DNA of 33,404 nucleotides from positions 1-33,404 of the forward strand of contig JAJYDX010000011.1 of the NCBI GenBank assembly GCA_021777135.1. The letters are read 5' to 3'. Origin of the DNA: a bacterium. GTDB lineage: Bacteria; SZUA-79; Acidulodesulfobacterales; Acidulodesulfobacteraceae. The notes under the pieces are model-generated. The model did not search any database, had not been told where the DNA came from, and was given only the letters and a program-made list of their open reading frames with translations. The position numbers were made by a program, and so were the translations under genes. Each line of letters begins with the position of its first letter. Position 1 is the stretch's first letter. Of the stretch, positions 16,182-24,937 are shown in pieces.

Positions 16182-17893
16182 ATAACGACAAAAAAATCGG
16201 CTACAAAGAGATATATAATAAGATTAAATTTACTATAATTTTCAGGGTGCTTGCTTTTTCGTTAATTACCCTAGCTTATATCTTGATTAATTTTAAAGAT
16301 ATAAGCCGCTATTCTTTTTATGTTTACCTCCTCATAGCTTCGGCAATACTGTTAACTTTAATTTACTGGACAATTCTGTCTTATCCTAAAAAAAAAGAAA
16401 ATTACCGGTTTTTGGTATATTTTGGTTATATCCAGTTATCAGCCGATTTTATCTTTATATCTTGTATAGTTTTACTCAATGGGGGTTTAGACGATAAATT
16501 TATTTTTTTATATTACTTATTAATATTAATCGCCGGATTTATTTTTTTAAAAACCGGAGTAATGATATTTGGAATTGCATCAGTTATAGTTATAGGTTTG
16601 ATTGCGGATTTACAGTATTATTTCAATATCGGATACCACTACTACTTTTCATATAATCCGGATAAGCTGCTATTTTTGACAAGCACGAATATACTAGGAG
16701 TTTTAATATTTAGCTGGCTGCTTTATCATTTTTCCGGTGAGCTTGGTATTATGAGCAGGGCGATTATAGAAAGAGATGAATTTATAAAAGATTCGCAAAA
16801 TTTTAACAGGGAATTATTCAATAGTTTTTCACAGGGCATAATAGTTACCGATAAAGACTTCTCTGTAGTTTTTTTGAACGATGCATGCGTAAAAATGGTT
16901 AATTTGAAGGATATTGACGCTGATTTTGACCGTAAATCAGGTATTCTGCATAAATTTAACATAAAAATATCTGATATTTTTGAAAATTTTCCCGTTAATA
17001 ACTTTATTCAAGAAAATGATACGGAAAATAATTTGAAAAGATTTGAGTTAAAATATGGAAATATGATTTTAGGTTTCAGTTTGACTAAATTGGAAACTGT
17101 GGAAACTAAAATAGGCAGATATATTTTATTATTTAGAGATATAACTTATATAAAACAGTTGGAATTAGAGTCCAAAATTAACGAAGGGCTGGTTACCGCA
17201 GGCAAGCTTGCCGGATGGCTGGCGCACGAGATAAGGAATCCGCTTTCCGCCATAAATACGTCTATTTATATATTAAGCTCCGAAAATATAGACCGCAAAG
17301 AAGCGGATTATAAAAGATTATTAGATATCGTATCTACAGAGGTTCGTAAATTAGATAATTTGGTAAACGATTTCTTAGGTTCGCTAAAAATCAAGTCTAA
17401 AACTATCGGCGAAAACGGAAATTTTGAAAAATTTAATCTTTTTTTATTTTTGGAAGAATTAACGGCAAAATATATAGCTAACGGGATAAAAATACACAAT
17501 AGCATAGGAAGGGACACACAAATATTTTCAGAAAAAAGAAGAATTGGGCAAGTACTTGCAAACTTGATACAAAATGCCGTACAATCTATAAAAAGAAAGT
17601 CTTCGTCTGCCCTGAATGGTTTGCGGGAAACAGGGATTATTAGAATAGGCTCAAAAAAAGTAAAAACTGATGCCGATAAAAATTATATTTCCATTAGCGT
17701 TTCTGATAACGGGGAAGGAATGGACGATTTTATACTGAAAAATGCGTTTAAGCCCCTTTTTACTACAAAGGAAGACGGTTTTGGACTAGGACTGTCCATA
17801 GTGTATTCTATAACTGAAAGCCTGGGCGGAGAAACGCGAATATTCAGCAGGACCGGCAGAGGAACTTTAATAAAAATAAATATACCGGCTTAA
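16178..17893 (+). CDS. pilS: Sensor histidine kinase PilS
   Basis: The 571-residue kinase has six predicted N-terminal membrane helices (about residues 19-38, 47-68, 81-100, 105-125, 127-147 and 165-187), the PilS layout. A PAS domain follows (about 208-320, ITDKDFSVVFLNDACV-like), then the H-box GWLAHEIRNPLSAI with His350, the N-box NLIQNAVQS, SDNGEGMDD, FTTKEDGFGLGLSIV and the GRGT box. In known systems PilS senses pilin in the membrane and controls PilR and pilin transcription. The 4-nt overlap with pilC and the adjacent response regulator support this assignment over a generic kinase. Confidence 0.93.
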   Translation: MNNDKKIGYKEIYNKIKFTIIFRVLAFSLITLAYILINFKDISRYSFYVYLLIASAILLTLIYWTILSYPKKKENYRFLVYFGYIQLSADFIFISCIVLLNGGLDDKFIFLYYLLILIAGFIFLKTGVMIFGIASVIVIGLIADLQYYFNIGYHYYFSYNPDKLLFLTSTNILGVLIFSWLLYHFSGELGIMSRAIIERDEFIKDSQNFNRELFNSFSQGIIVTDKDFSVVFLNDACVKMVNLKDIDADFDRKSGILHKFNIKISDIFENFPVNNFIQENDTENNLKRFELKYGNMILGFSLTKLETVETKIGRYILLFRDITYIKQLELESKINEGLVTAGKLAGWLAHEIRNPLSAINTSIYILSSENIDRKEADYKRLLDIVSTEVRKLDNLVNDFLGSLKIKSKTIGENGNFEKFNLFLFLEELTAKYIANGIKIHNSIGRDTQIFSEKRRIGQVLANLIQNAVQSIKRKSSSALNGLRETGIIRIGSKKVKTDADKNYISISVSDNGEGMDDFILKNAFKPLFTTKEDGFGLGLSIVYSITESLGGETRIFSRTGRGTLIKINIPA

Positions 17894-17894
17894 T

Positions 17895-17918
17895 ATATAT
17901 ATCAAAATATATATCAAA
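17895..17918 (+). repeat. Tandem 12-bp direct repeat between pilS and pilR
   Basis: ATATATATCAAA occurs twice back to back (17895-17906 and 17907-17918). The last A of the second unit is the A of the pilR ATG. No Shine-Dalgarno is present here, so pilR translation probably relies on coupling or an unstructured AU-rich site. Confidence 0.75.
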
Positions 17919-19438
17919 TGGAAGATAAATCTAAAATATTAATAATAGACGACGAAAAATCTATACTTGAATCTTTGTCTATCCTTTTAAAATTGGAAGG
18001 ATACGATATTTCTATTGCGGAAGATGCAAATTTGGCAATAAAACTTATCGCAGAAAAAGACTTTGACTTGATCATATCGGACGTTAGGATGCCGGAAATG
18101 TCCGGTATAGATTTCATAAAATATTTCAGGAGCGAAAAAGCCGATTTTATTTCTAAATATAAGCATATACCAGTTATATTGATGACTGCATATTCAGATA
18201 TTAAAACAGGCATAGAGGCTATAAAATTAGGCGCATTCGATTATTTAACAAAACCTTTCGATAATGATGAGTTTAAGATAGCAGTTAGAAGGGCATTGGA
18301 ATATTTTTCAGTTTTTAACGAATTAAATAATTTAAAATCAGTCAATATTGCCTCAGGGGAGATAAAAGGAGAATCTAAGGCGATAAATAATATATTAAAA
18401 GAGATAACCCGTGTTTCCCCGACTTTCAATAATATTCTTATCACTGGAGAATCTGGAACGGGAAAAGAACTTGCGGCCAGATTAATCTATGAAATTTATT
18501 CTAAAAATTCTGGCGGAATAAAAAATATTCCTTTTGTGCCGGTTAATCTTGCAGCTATTCCAGATAATCTGATTGAAAGCGAACTGTTCGGTTATGTTAA
18601 AGGTGCTTTTACGGGAGCTGAAACTGAAAAAATGGGTTTAATAAAATATGCGGACGGCGGAATTCTTTTTCTAGACGAGATTGGCGATTTGCCTATGCAG
18701 GTTCAGGTTAAATTATTGAGGGTTTTACAAGAAAAGGCATATAGAAAATTAGGTTCTAATATTGAAGAGTATGTAAAGATTAAGATAGTAGCCGCTACAA
18801 ATAAAAATTTAGATACATTGATATCCGCAGGAAAATTTAGAGATGATTTATATTACAGACTCAATACTATAAATATCGAGATGCCCCCGTTAAGGGAACA
18901 CAAAGAAGATATTCCTATTCTTATTTCTCATTTTATAAAAAAGTTTTCCAGGAGGATAAATTCTATTTCTCATCAGGCGCTCTCTATACTCATGGATTAC
19001 GGTTATCCAGGTAATGTTAGGGAACTTGAAAATCTTATCGAAAGGGCATGTATTTACTGTGAAAGCGACGAAATACCAGCTGAGGGTGACGCATCAAAAG
19101 AAATAGGCATAGAATGTTTCCCCGGTTATATTTTTAACAATGTTAAAAAAGAAAATAATATAACGGTAACTCCGGGTCATATATTTAGTAGAGATGGTAA
19201 AAGCGTTGCGCATCAAACAAGCGACGATGAAAATTATATGTCCGAGATAGCGCGAATATTTGATTATATTAACGAAAAAGAAGCTGTATCTCTTCCAAAT
19301 TTCATTAAAGAAGTCGAAAAATATATAACGGCAAATAGAATAAAAAAGGAAAATTCAAAGTTGAAAGCCGCAAAAAGCCTCGGTTTATCTTTAAGGTCTT
19401 TGAGGTATATACTTTCAAAAAACGCCAATAACGGTTGA
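17918..19438 (+). CDS. pilR: Sigma-54-dependent response regulator PilR
   Basis: The 506-residue activator has a receiver with D11/D12, phospho-acceptor D55, T90 and K112. The AAA+ domain has Walker A GESGTGKE (177-184), the canonical GAFTGA loop (229-234), Walker B FLDE (251-254), FRDDLYYRLNTI and YPGNVREL. A long, poorly conserved linker (about residues 390-450) precedes the C-terminal Fis-type helix-turn-helix (KAAKSLGLSLRSLRYILSKN). In other bacteria PilR activates pilA from a sigma-54 promoter. No pilin gene or clear -24/-12 element occurs downstream here; truA follows after 7 nt. Confidence 0.92.
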   Translation: MEDKSKILIIDDEKSILESLSILLKLEGYDISIAEDANLAIKLIAEKDFDLIISDVRMPEMSGIDFIKYFRSEKADFISKYKHIPVILMTAYSDIKTGIEAIKLGAFDYLTKPFDNDEFKIAVRRALEYFSVFNELNNLKSVNIASGEIKGESKAINNILKEITRVSPTFNNILITGESGTGKELAARLIYEIYSKNSGGIKNIPFVPVNLAAIPDNLIESELFGYVKGAFTGAETEKMGLIKYADGGILFLDEIGDLPMQVQVKLLRVLQEKAYRKLGSNIEEYVKIKIVAATNKNLDTLISAGKFRDDLYYRLNTINIEMPPLREHKEDIPILISHFIKKFSRRINSISHQALSILMDYGYPGNVRELENLIERACIYCESDEIPAEGDASKEIGIECFPGYIFNNVKKENNITVTPGHIFSRDGKSVAHQTSDDENYMSEIARIFDYINEKEAVSLPNFIKEVEKYITANRIKKENSKLKAAKSLGLSLRSLRYILSKNANNG

Positions 19439-19445
19439 TATCAGT

Positions 19446-20216
19446 ATGAATTATTTGATGGTAATTGAATATTGCGGAGCTAACTATAATGGTTGGCAAG
19501 TTCAAAACGGAGCTATCGCAAAGGACAAAAATAAAACTATTGAAAATGAAATTCTTAAAGCCATAAAAGTTGTAACAAAATTTGACGTAAAATTATTAGT
19601 TTCCGGCAGAACGGATGCCGGAGTTCATGCTTTAAATCAGGTCGCTAATTTTAAACTTCCATATTATTATGATTTAAATAAGCTTAAAATTGCCTTAAAC
19701 GGGATTATGCCGCCGGATATATCTGTGAAGAATATAGAAATAGCGCATGATTCCTTCCACGCGACCAGAGATGCGGTTTCAAAAACCTATCTTTATAAAA
19801 TAAATTCCGGATTTAAAAGCCCGCTGTTATCAGGCAGATCATGGTTTATTAAAGAAGATTTAAATATAAATCTGATGAAAGAATCATCAGATATTTTTCT
19901 TGGAAAAAATAATTTTTTTAATTTCGTTAAAAGAGAAAAAGGGAAAAAATCCGTAAACTATTGCAGGGTGATTAAGGAAATAAAAATCTGCGAAAAAAGT
20001 TACGGCCTAAACATATTTATAGAGGGTGAAGGTTTTTTGAGGAATATGGTTAGAAGAATAGTAGGCTCTTTAATTTTATGCGGAACAGGAAAAATAAACA
20101 ACTTTGTCCTAAGAGATATGCTTACGGGTGAAAACCGGCCATTTAATAGGATATGCGCTCCGTCATGCGGTCTTTTTTTATATTCGGTAAAATACGGGCA
20201 TAAAATTTATAGTTGA
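19446..20216 (+). CDS. truA: tRNA pseudouridine(38-40) synthase TruA
   Basis: TruA converts uridines 38, 39 and 40 of the tRNA anticodon arm to pseudouridine. The 256-residue protein shows YCGANYNGWQ, SGRTDAGVHALNQVANF with catalytic Asp57, FHATRDAVSKTYLYKI, FLRNMVRRIVGSL and the C-terminal GLFLYSVKY. It begins 7 nt after pilR with no clear Shine-Dalgarno, so it is probably carried on the pil transcript. The promoter and terminator after it separate it from the rimP group. Confidence 0.95.
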   Translation: MNYLMVIEYCGANYNGWQVQNGAIAKDKNKTIENEILKAIKVVTKFDVKLLVSGRTDAGVHALNQVANFKLPYYYDLNKLKIALNGIMPPDISVKNIEIAHDSFHATRDAVSKTYLYKINSGFKSPLLSGRSWFIKEDLNINLMKESSDIFLGKNNFFNFVKREKGKKSVNYCRVIKEIKICEKSYGLNIFIEGEGFLRNMVRRIVGSLILCGTGKINNFVLRDMLTGENRPFNRICAPSCGLFLYSVKYGHKIYS

Positions 20217-20223
20217 TATTTTA

Positions 20224-20251
20224 TTGAATTTTATTTATAATTCTATATAAT
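20224..20251 (+). promoter_or_regulatory. Promoter for the rimP-nusA-infB operon
   Basis: TTGAAT (20224-20229), a 16-nt spacer, and a perfect TATAAT (20246-20251) lie directly after truA. Transcription would begin near 20258, giving a leader of about 60 nt that includes the hairpin at 20290-20315. Confidence 0.65.
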
Positions 20252-20289
20252 AGAATATATAAAAGATTTTGCTTATAGGATTTTTATAT

Positions 20290-20315
20290 AAAAGTGGGTT
20301 ATACCCGCTTTTTTT
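20290..20315 (+). terminator. Intrinsic terminator or attenuator directly before rimP
   Basis: A 10-bp stem (20290-20299 with 20303-20312, containing one G-U pair and a GC-rich centre GTGGGT/ACCCGC), a 3-nt loop and a run of seven T (20309-20315) form a classic intrinsic terminator. It lies between the rimP promoter and the rimP ATG at 20321. It can end transcripts from truA and can also attenuate transcripts from the rimP promoter. Confidence 0.85.
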
Positions 20316-20320
20316 GTTTT

Positions 20321-20800
20321 ATGCATGAAAATTTGATAAAAGACATAGAAAAAATTATCGAGGATATAGTTCCATATTATGGCTGTTATCTTGTAGGAGC
20401 AGTTTTTTTTCCGGCAAGAAAAGACAGCGGCGCAATTTTAAGGGTATATATAGATAATGACAGTGGAGTAGATATATCTGCCTTATCAGAAATATCTAAA
20501 GAATTAAGCATGATATTGGACGTAAAGGACATAATAAAATTTAAATATACTCTCGAAGTTTCGTCGCCTGGGATAAACAGGATTCTTTTGAAATTTAACG
20601 ATTATAAAAAATTTATCGGCAAAAGAGTTAAAATAACTTTAAAAAGTAAAATTGAGGGCAGAATTAACTTAATAGGAAAAATAACTGAAGCAACTGGTGA
20701 AGAGGAAAATCAGGGTATTACGATTTTTGACGAAATAGAAGAAAAACCTAGGACTATTGGTTTTGGCGATATAAAAAAAGGAAATTTATTGGTCGTATAA
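20321..20800 (+). CDS. rimP: Ribosome maturation factor RimP
   Basis: RimP helps assemble the 30S subunit. The protein of about 159 residues shows the family segments YGCYLVGAVF, LRVYIDNDSGVDI, YTLEVSSPGINR and the C-terminal SH3-like part. An upstream in-frame GTG at 20294 would start inside the terminator stem, so the ATG at 20321 is chosen. It has no Shine-Dalgarno; the bases before it are the terminator T-run. It is the first gene of the nusA-infB block, as in many bacteria. Confidence 0.9.
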   Translation: MHENLIKDIEKIIEDIVPYYGCYLVGAVFFPARKDSGAILRVYIDNDSGVDISALSEISKELSMILDVKDIIKFKYTLEVSSPGINRILLKFNDYKKFIGKRVKITLKSKIEGRINLIGKITEATGEEENQGITIFDEIEEKPRTIGFGDIKKGNLLVV

Positions 20801-20830
20801 CATAAATTTATAAAATTAAGGAGTCTTTAA

Positions 20831-22126
20831 GTGCCGCAAATTATAATAAACGATTTAAATCCTGTAATAGATCAGGTATCCAAAGATAAAAATATCGAAA
20901 GATATTTGGTCGTGGAGGCTTTAGAACAGGCTATTCTTGCCATAGCAAGAAAAAATCTTGGTCAGGGTTACGATTTAGAAGCGCATTTTACAGAAGAAAC
21001 CGGAGAGATAGAAGTTTTTATGTTTAAGCAGGTTGTAGAAGAGGTTAAAAACGCAAAAATGGAGATATCGCTTGAAGAAGCGCTTAAAGTCGATCCTGAT
21101 GTTATTATTGGCGACAGTCTTGGACTTAAGGTAGAGAAGAATATTTATGGAAGGATAGAAGCTCAAGTTGCCAAACAAGTGATTTTTCAAAAAATAAAAG
21201 AAATAGAATATAAAAATATCTATAATGAATTTAACGAAAGAAAAGGAGATATAGTAAGCGGACTTGTTAGAAAGGTTGAAAAATCAGCAATAATAGTAGA
21301 TCTTGGAAAGACAGAAGCCGTTTTGCCAAGGCAGGAACAAATATTCAGCGAAACATACAGGCCTCATGACAGGATAAGAGCTGTTCTGTCTAATATCAAA
21401 ATGGAAAAAGGAGGACCCAAACTCATACTCTCCCGAGCTTCAGACGAATTTCTTATTAAGCTTTTCGAGACGGAAGTTCCTGAAATATATGATGGAGTCG
21501 TTAAGATAGTAAGGGTTGCGAGAGCTCCCGGATTCAGGTCTAAAATTGCAGTTGCTACGACTAATAAAGATATAGATCCTGTTGGAGCCTGCGTTGGCAT
21601 GAGAGGAATAAGGATACAGAACATAACAAATGAACTTAGAGGGGAAAAAATAGATATTATACCTTACTCCGATAACCCTTCGAAATTTGTCGTAAGCGCT
21701 TTAAGCTCCGTTGAGGTTTCAAGCGTTGCAGTAAATGAGGACTTAAAATCTATTACCGTTATAGTTCCGGACGACCAGCTTGCCCTCGCGATTGGTAAAC
21801 AAGGTCAAAATGTTAGGCTTGCTACAAAACTTACAGGTTATAAAATAGACATTTTGAGCGCGTCTAAAATAGGCACAAAAGATAAAAACGCCTATAAAGA
21901 ACTTATGGATATACCTGGAGTAGGGGATATAACCGCAAAGCTTTTGTATCAGAGCGGTTATGTTGCGATAAACGATATAGTTAATGCCGATACGGAAAAG
22001 TTAGCTAAAGATATTTCCGTAGATGTAAAAAAAGCAGAAAAGATTATTAATTCTGCAGCCGTATATTTAGAAAAAGTAAAATCAGATATGGAGCTTAAAG
22101 AAAAAATAGAAAATGACGCTATTTAA
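20831..22126 (+). CDS. nusA: Transcription termination/antitermination factor NusA
   Basis: NusA binds RNA polymerase and modulates pausing, termination and antitermination. The 431-residue protein has an N-terminal polymerase-binding domain, an S1 domain (about 135-200, GDIVSGLVRKVEKSAIIVDLG), two KH domains (about 230-345, including IGKQGQNVRLATKL) and a C-terminal helix-hairpin-helix part (IPGVGDITAKLLYQSGY). It has a GTG start with AAGGAG 7-8 nt upstream. It follows rimP by 30 nt. NusA affects hairpin-dependent termination, so the terminator before rimP is a plausible autoregulatory site. Confidence 0.96.
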   Translation: MPQIIINDLNPVIDQVSKDKNIERYLVVEALEQAILAIARKNLGQGYDLEAHFTEETGEIEVFMFKQVVEEVKNAKMEISLEEALKVDPDVIIGDSLGLKVEKNIYGRIEAQVAKQVIFQKIKEIEYKNIYNEFNERKGDIVSGLVRKVEKSAIIVDLGKTEAVLPRQEQIFSETYRPHDRIRAVLSNIKMEKGGPKLILSRASDEFLIKLFETEVPEIYDGVVKIVRVARAPGFRSKIAVATTNKDIDPVGACVGMRGIRIQNITNELRGEKIDIIPYSDNPSKFVVSALSSVEVSSVAVNEDLKSITVIVPDDQLALAIGKQGQNVRLATKLTGYKIDILSASKIGTKDKNAYKELMDIPGVGDITAKLLYQSGYVAINDIVNADTEKLAKDISVDVKKAEKIINSAAVYLEKVKSDMELKEKIENDAI

Positions 22127-22179
22127 CGGGAGAAAAGGGACTAACTTAAGTACGTACTCATCAAAAAAGGATAAATATA

Positions 22180-24507
22180 ATGGAAGAAAGAAGGGTTTCT
22201 AAGGGAGTTATAAGGAGAAGGGCAAGCAGGACGGAACCGGAAGAAACCAAGCAAATAACGGTTGAAACGGCACCTGAAAATATATCTTTAACAGAGAAGC
22301 AGGAGATTTTAGAAAAGCCTGCGGATGCCGCCGAAGTTTTAACAGGCATTAAAAATGTTGTGCCGCAGCATCCATCTGTTCAAAAAAATTTGGACGAAAA
22401 ACCTGTAAAAGAAAAAGAAAAAGTCGTTAAATTTAAAAAAACAGGTAAAAAAGAAGAGGCTCCAAAGCCTGATGTCTTAAGCGTAATAAAAACCTTAGAT
22501 GTATCGAAAGTTAAAAACTTAACAGAAGAAGCCGGAGAAACTGCTCTTCATAAAAAATCAGTCAAAAAAGAAGAGACAAAAAAAGGACCTCAAGCTAAAT
22601 TTACAAAAAACGAAAAATTTATAGATACTTCAGAGGAAGGAGAATCTTTTGTTTTCAGGAAACATAAGAGAAAATTTGGCGGCAAATTTCATAAACAGCC
22701 TAAACATATTCAACAGGTTGTGCCTGAAAAAAAGGCGTCTAAAAAAATAATCAAAATCAGCAGCGGTATAACAGTCAACGAATTATCGCAGGCTTTAGGG
22801 GTTAAGGCTTCCGAAGTTATAAAGAAATTAATGGACGTCGGCATAATAGCTACTATGAACCACATAATAGACGTAGACGCAGCCTCCCTCATTGCTTCTG
22901 AGTATGGATATACTGTAGAAAACGTCAGTTTTAACGAGGCAATAGCACTCGAAGAATCGGTTGACACACAAGAATCGCTTTTGCCCAGAGCCCCTGTAGT
23001 TACTGTTATGGGTCATGTTGACCACGGCAAGACCTCCCTTCTTGACGCCATAAGAAAAACTAATGTTACGTCTAACGAAGCAGGAGGCATAACGCAGCAC
23101 ATAGGTGCGTATAGCGTAAAGATTGACGATTCTATGATTACTTTTCTGGATACCCCCGGCCATGAAGCTTTTACGGAAATGAGGGCAAGAGGCGCAGGTA
23201 TAACAGATATAGTTGTTCTAGTAGTTGCGGCTGACGACGGAGTTATGCCTCAGACAATTGAAGCTATTAATCATGCGAAAGCAGCCGACGTGCCTATTAT
23301 AGTCGCTATCAATAAAATAGACAAACCTGGCGCCAATCCTGCTAAAATCAAAAACAGCCTGCTGGAATACGGCCTAGTTTCCGAAGAGCTTGGCGGAACA
23401 ACTCTTTATGCGCAAGTTTCGGCAAAAACCGGCAACGGCATAAAAGAACTTCTAGAGCTTATAATACTTCAATCAGAAATATTGGAATTAAAAGCAAATC
23501 CGGATAAGCCTGCAAGAGGAACCGTTATCGAAGCAAAACTTGATAAAGGTCGTGGTCCGGTGGCTACCGTTTTAATACAGAGCGGCACTTTAAAAGTGAA
23601 CGACAGCGCTGTGTGTGGATTATATTATGTTAAAGTCAGGGCGATGTTAGATTATAAAGGAAATAAGATTGAAACTGCAGGTCCGTCGATTCCGGTTGAA
23701 ATATTTGGCCTCGAAGGCGTCGCGTCCCCTGGAGATAATTTCATAGCGCTAAAGGATGACAGGGAAGCTAAAAGAATAAGTGCCGAAAGGCAGTTGAAGC
23801 ACAGGGAAATAGAGCTTAGCTCTAACGCAAGGCTTACATTGGAAGGATTATACGAAAAAATCAAATCCGGCGACGTAAAAGAGCTTAGGTTAATTGTTAA
23901 GACCGATGTTTACGGCTCAATGGAAGCATTGGTACAGTCCTTTAAAAAGCTTTCTAATTCTAAGGTTAAGGTCAACATAATACACGGTGGCGCATCTGCT
24001 ATTACCGAAAGCGATGTTATGCTTGCAAAGGCAACTAATTCTATAATCATAGCTTTTAACGTACGTCCCGAATCTAAAGCCTCAGCATTAAGCGAGACAG
24101 AAGGAATTGAAATTAGATATTATAGTATTATTTATGATGCAGTGAAAGATATAAAAGATGCAATGGAAGGGCTACTTGCTCCGATAGAGAAAGAAAAAAT
24201 TACCGGAAAGGTGGAAGTAAGAAGCGTATTTAATGTTCCAAAGTCTGGAACTGTTGCGGGATCGTTCGTGTTAAGCGGATTTATTAAAAGATCCTCTAAC
24301 GTAAGGCTCTTAAGAGATAATGTCGTAATATATACGGGACATATCGATTCATTGAAAAGATTCAAGGAAGACGCTAAGGAAGTTCAGGCAAATTTCGAGT
24401 GCGGTATTCTGCTTGAAAATTTTAACGATATAAAAGTCGGCGATATTATAGAAGCTTATGATATAGAATATATTAAACAGACTATGGAATCTTCCTCTGA
24501 ATCTTAG
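22180..24507 (+). CDS. infB: Translation initiation factor IF-2
   Basis: IF-2 is the GTPase that brings fMet-tRNA to the 30S subunit and promotes subunit joining. The 775-residue protein has a charged Lys/Glu-rich N-terminal region, an IF2-N domain (about 190-240, [22 protein letters not shown]), then the G domain: G1 GHVDHGKTS (278-286), [16 protein letters not shown] and [10 protein letters not shown]. Domains II-IV follow, ending with [20 protein letters not shown] precedes the ATG. It lies 53 nt after nusA; the ylxR gene often found between them is missing. Confidence 0.97.
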   Translation: MEERRVSKGVIRRRASRTEPEETKQITVETAPENISLTEKQEILEKPADAAEVLTGIKNVVPQHPSVQKNLDEKPVKEKEKVVKFKKTGKKEEAPKPDVLSVIKTLDVSKVKNLTEEAGETALHKKSVKKEETKKGPQAKFTKNEKFIDTSEEGESFVFRKHKRKFGGKFHKQPKHIQQVVPEKKASKKIIKISSGITVNELSQALGVKASEVIKKLMDVGIIATMNHIIDVDAASLIASEYGYTVENVSFNEAIALEESVDTQESLLPRAPVVTVMGHVDHGKTSLLDAIRKTNVTSNEAGGITQHIGAYSVKIDDSMITFLDTPGHEAFTEMRARGAGITDIVVLVVAADDGVMPQTIEAINHAKAADVPIIVAINKIDKPGANPAKIKNSLLEYGLVSEELGGTTLYAQVSAKTGNGIKELLELIILQSEILELKANPDKPARGTVIEAKLDKGRGPVATVLIQSGTLKVNDSAVCGLYYVKVRAMLDYKGNKIETAGPSIPVEIFGLEGVASPGDNFIALKDDREAKRISAERQLKHREIELSSNARLTLEGLYEKIKSGDVKELRLIVKTDVYGSMEALVQSFKKLSNSKVKVNIIHGGASAITESDVMLAKATNSIIIAFNVRPESKASALSETEGIEIRYYSIIYDAVKDIKDAMEGLLAPIEKEKITGKVEVRSVFNVPKSGTVAGSFVLSGFIKRSSNVRLLRDNVVIYTGHIDSLKRFKEDAKEVQANFECGILLENFNDIKVGDIIEAYDIEYIKQTMESSSES

Positions 24508-24550
24508 AGTAATAACGTGTAATTTTATAATATTAAGAGGTGGGGATAAA

Positions 24551-24913
24551 TTGATAGAAAGAAACAAAAGGGTTGCCGAATTGATTGCAAGGGAAGTTTC
24601 TTTATGTTTAGAATTTGAAGTTAACGATACAAGATTGAGGAACGTCACTATTATAAACGCTGAAATTTCTAAAGATTTGAAATTTTGTAAAATTTTTTTT
24701 AGTGTTTTAGGTCCCGAAAAAGAAGTAAAAAAAGCATTAAGCGGCTTTGAAAGTTCAAAAAATTTTATAAAAAAAATTGTTTTTTCAAAGGTTCTTTTAA
24801 GAGTAGTTCCTGAAATAAAATTTGAATATTACGGCGGGTTACAGAAATCTTTTGATATTAGCGCAATTATAAACGGGTATAATTCTACAAAACAAAAACA
24901 AACTGATAATTAA
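24551..24913 (+). CDS. rbfA: Ribosome-binding factor A
   Basis: RbfA is a KH-like 30S assembly and cold-adaptation factor that binds 16S rRNA. The 120-residue protein shows RVAELIAREVSLCL, VNDTRLRNVTIINAEISKDLKFCKIFFSVLG and LRVVPEIKFEYYGG, the usual family pattern. It has a TTG start preceded by AAGAGGTGGGG (24535-24545), which supports it. It lies between infB and the DHH phosphoesterase, the common order. Confidence 0.92.
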   Translation: MIERNKRVAELIAREVSLCLEFEVNDTRLRNVTIINAEISKDLKFCKIFFSVLGPEKEVKKALSGFESSKNFIKKIVFSKVLLRVVPEIKFEYYGGLQKSFDISAIINGYNSTKQKQTDN

Positions 24914-24937
24914 TTAATTATAATAAATTTATTAAAT

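Noticed and set aside
20294-20320. Upstream GTG start for rimP
   Set aside because: The GTG lies in the terminator stem and would encode a non-conserved N-terminus; the ATG at 20321 gives the normal RimP start.
22149-22158. 10-bp palindrome AGTACGTACT before infB
   Set aside because: Too short and unsupported by a promoter or repeat to call an operator; such palindromes arise by chance.
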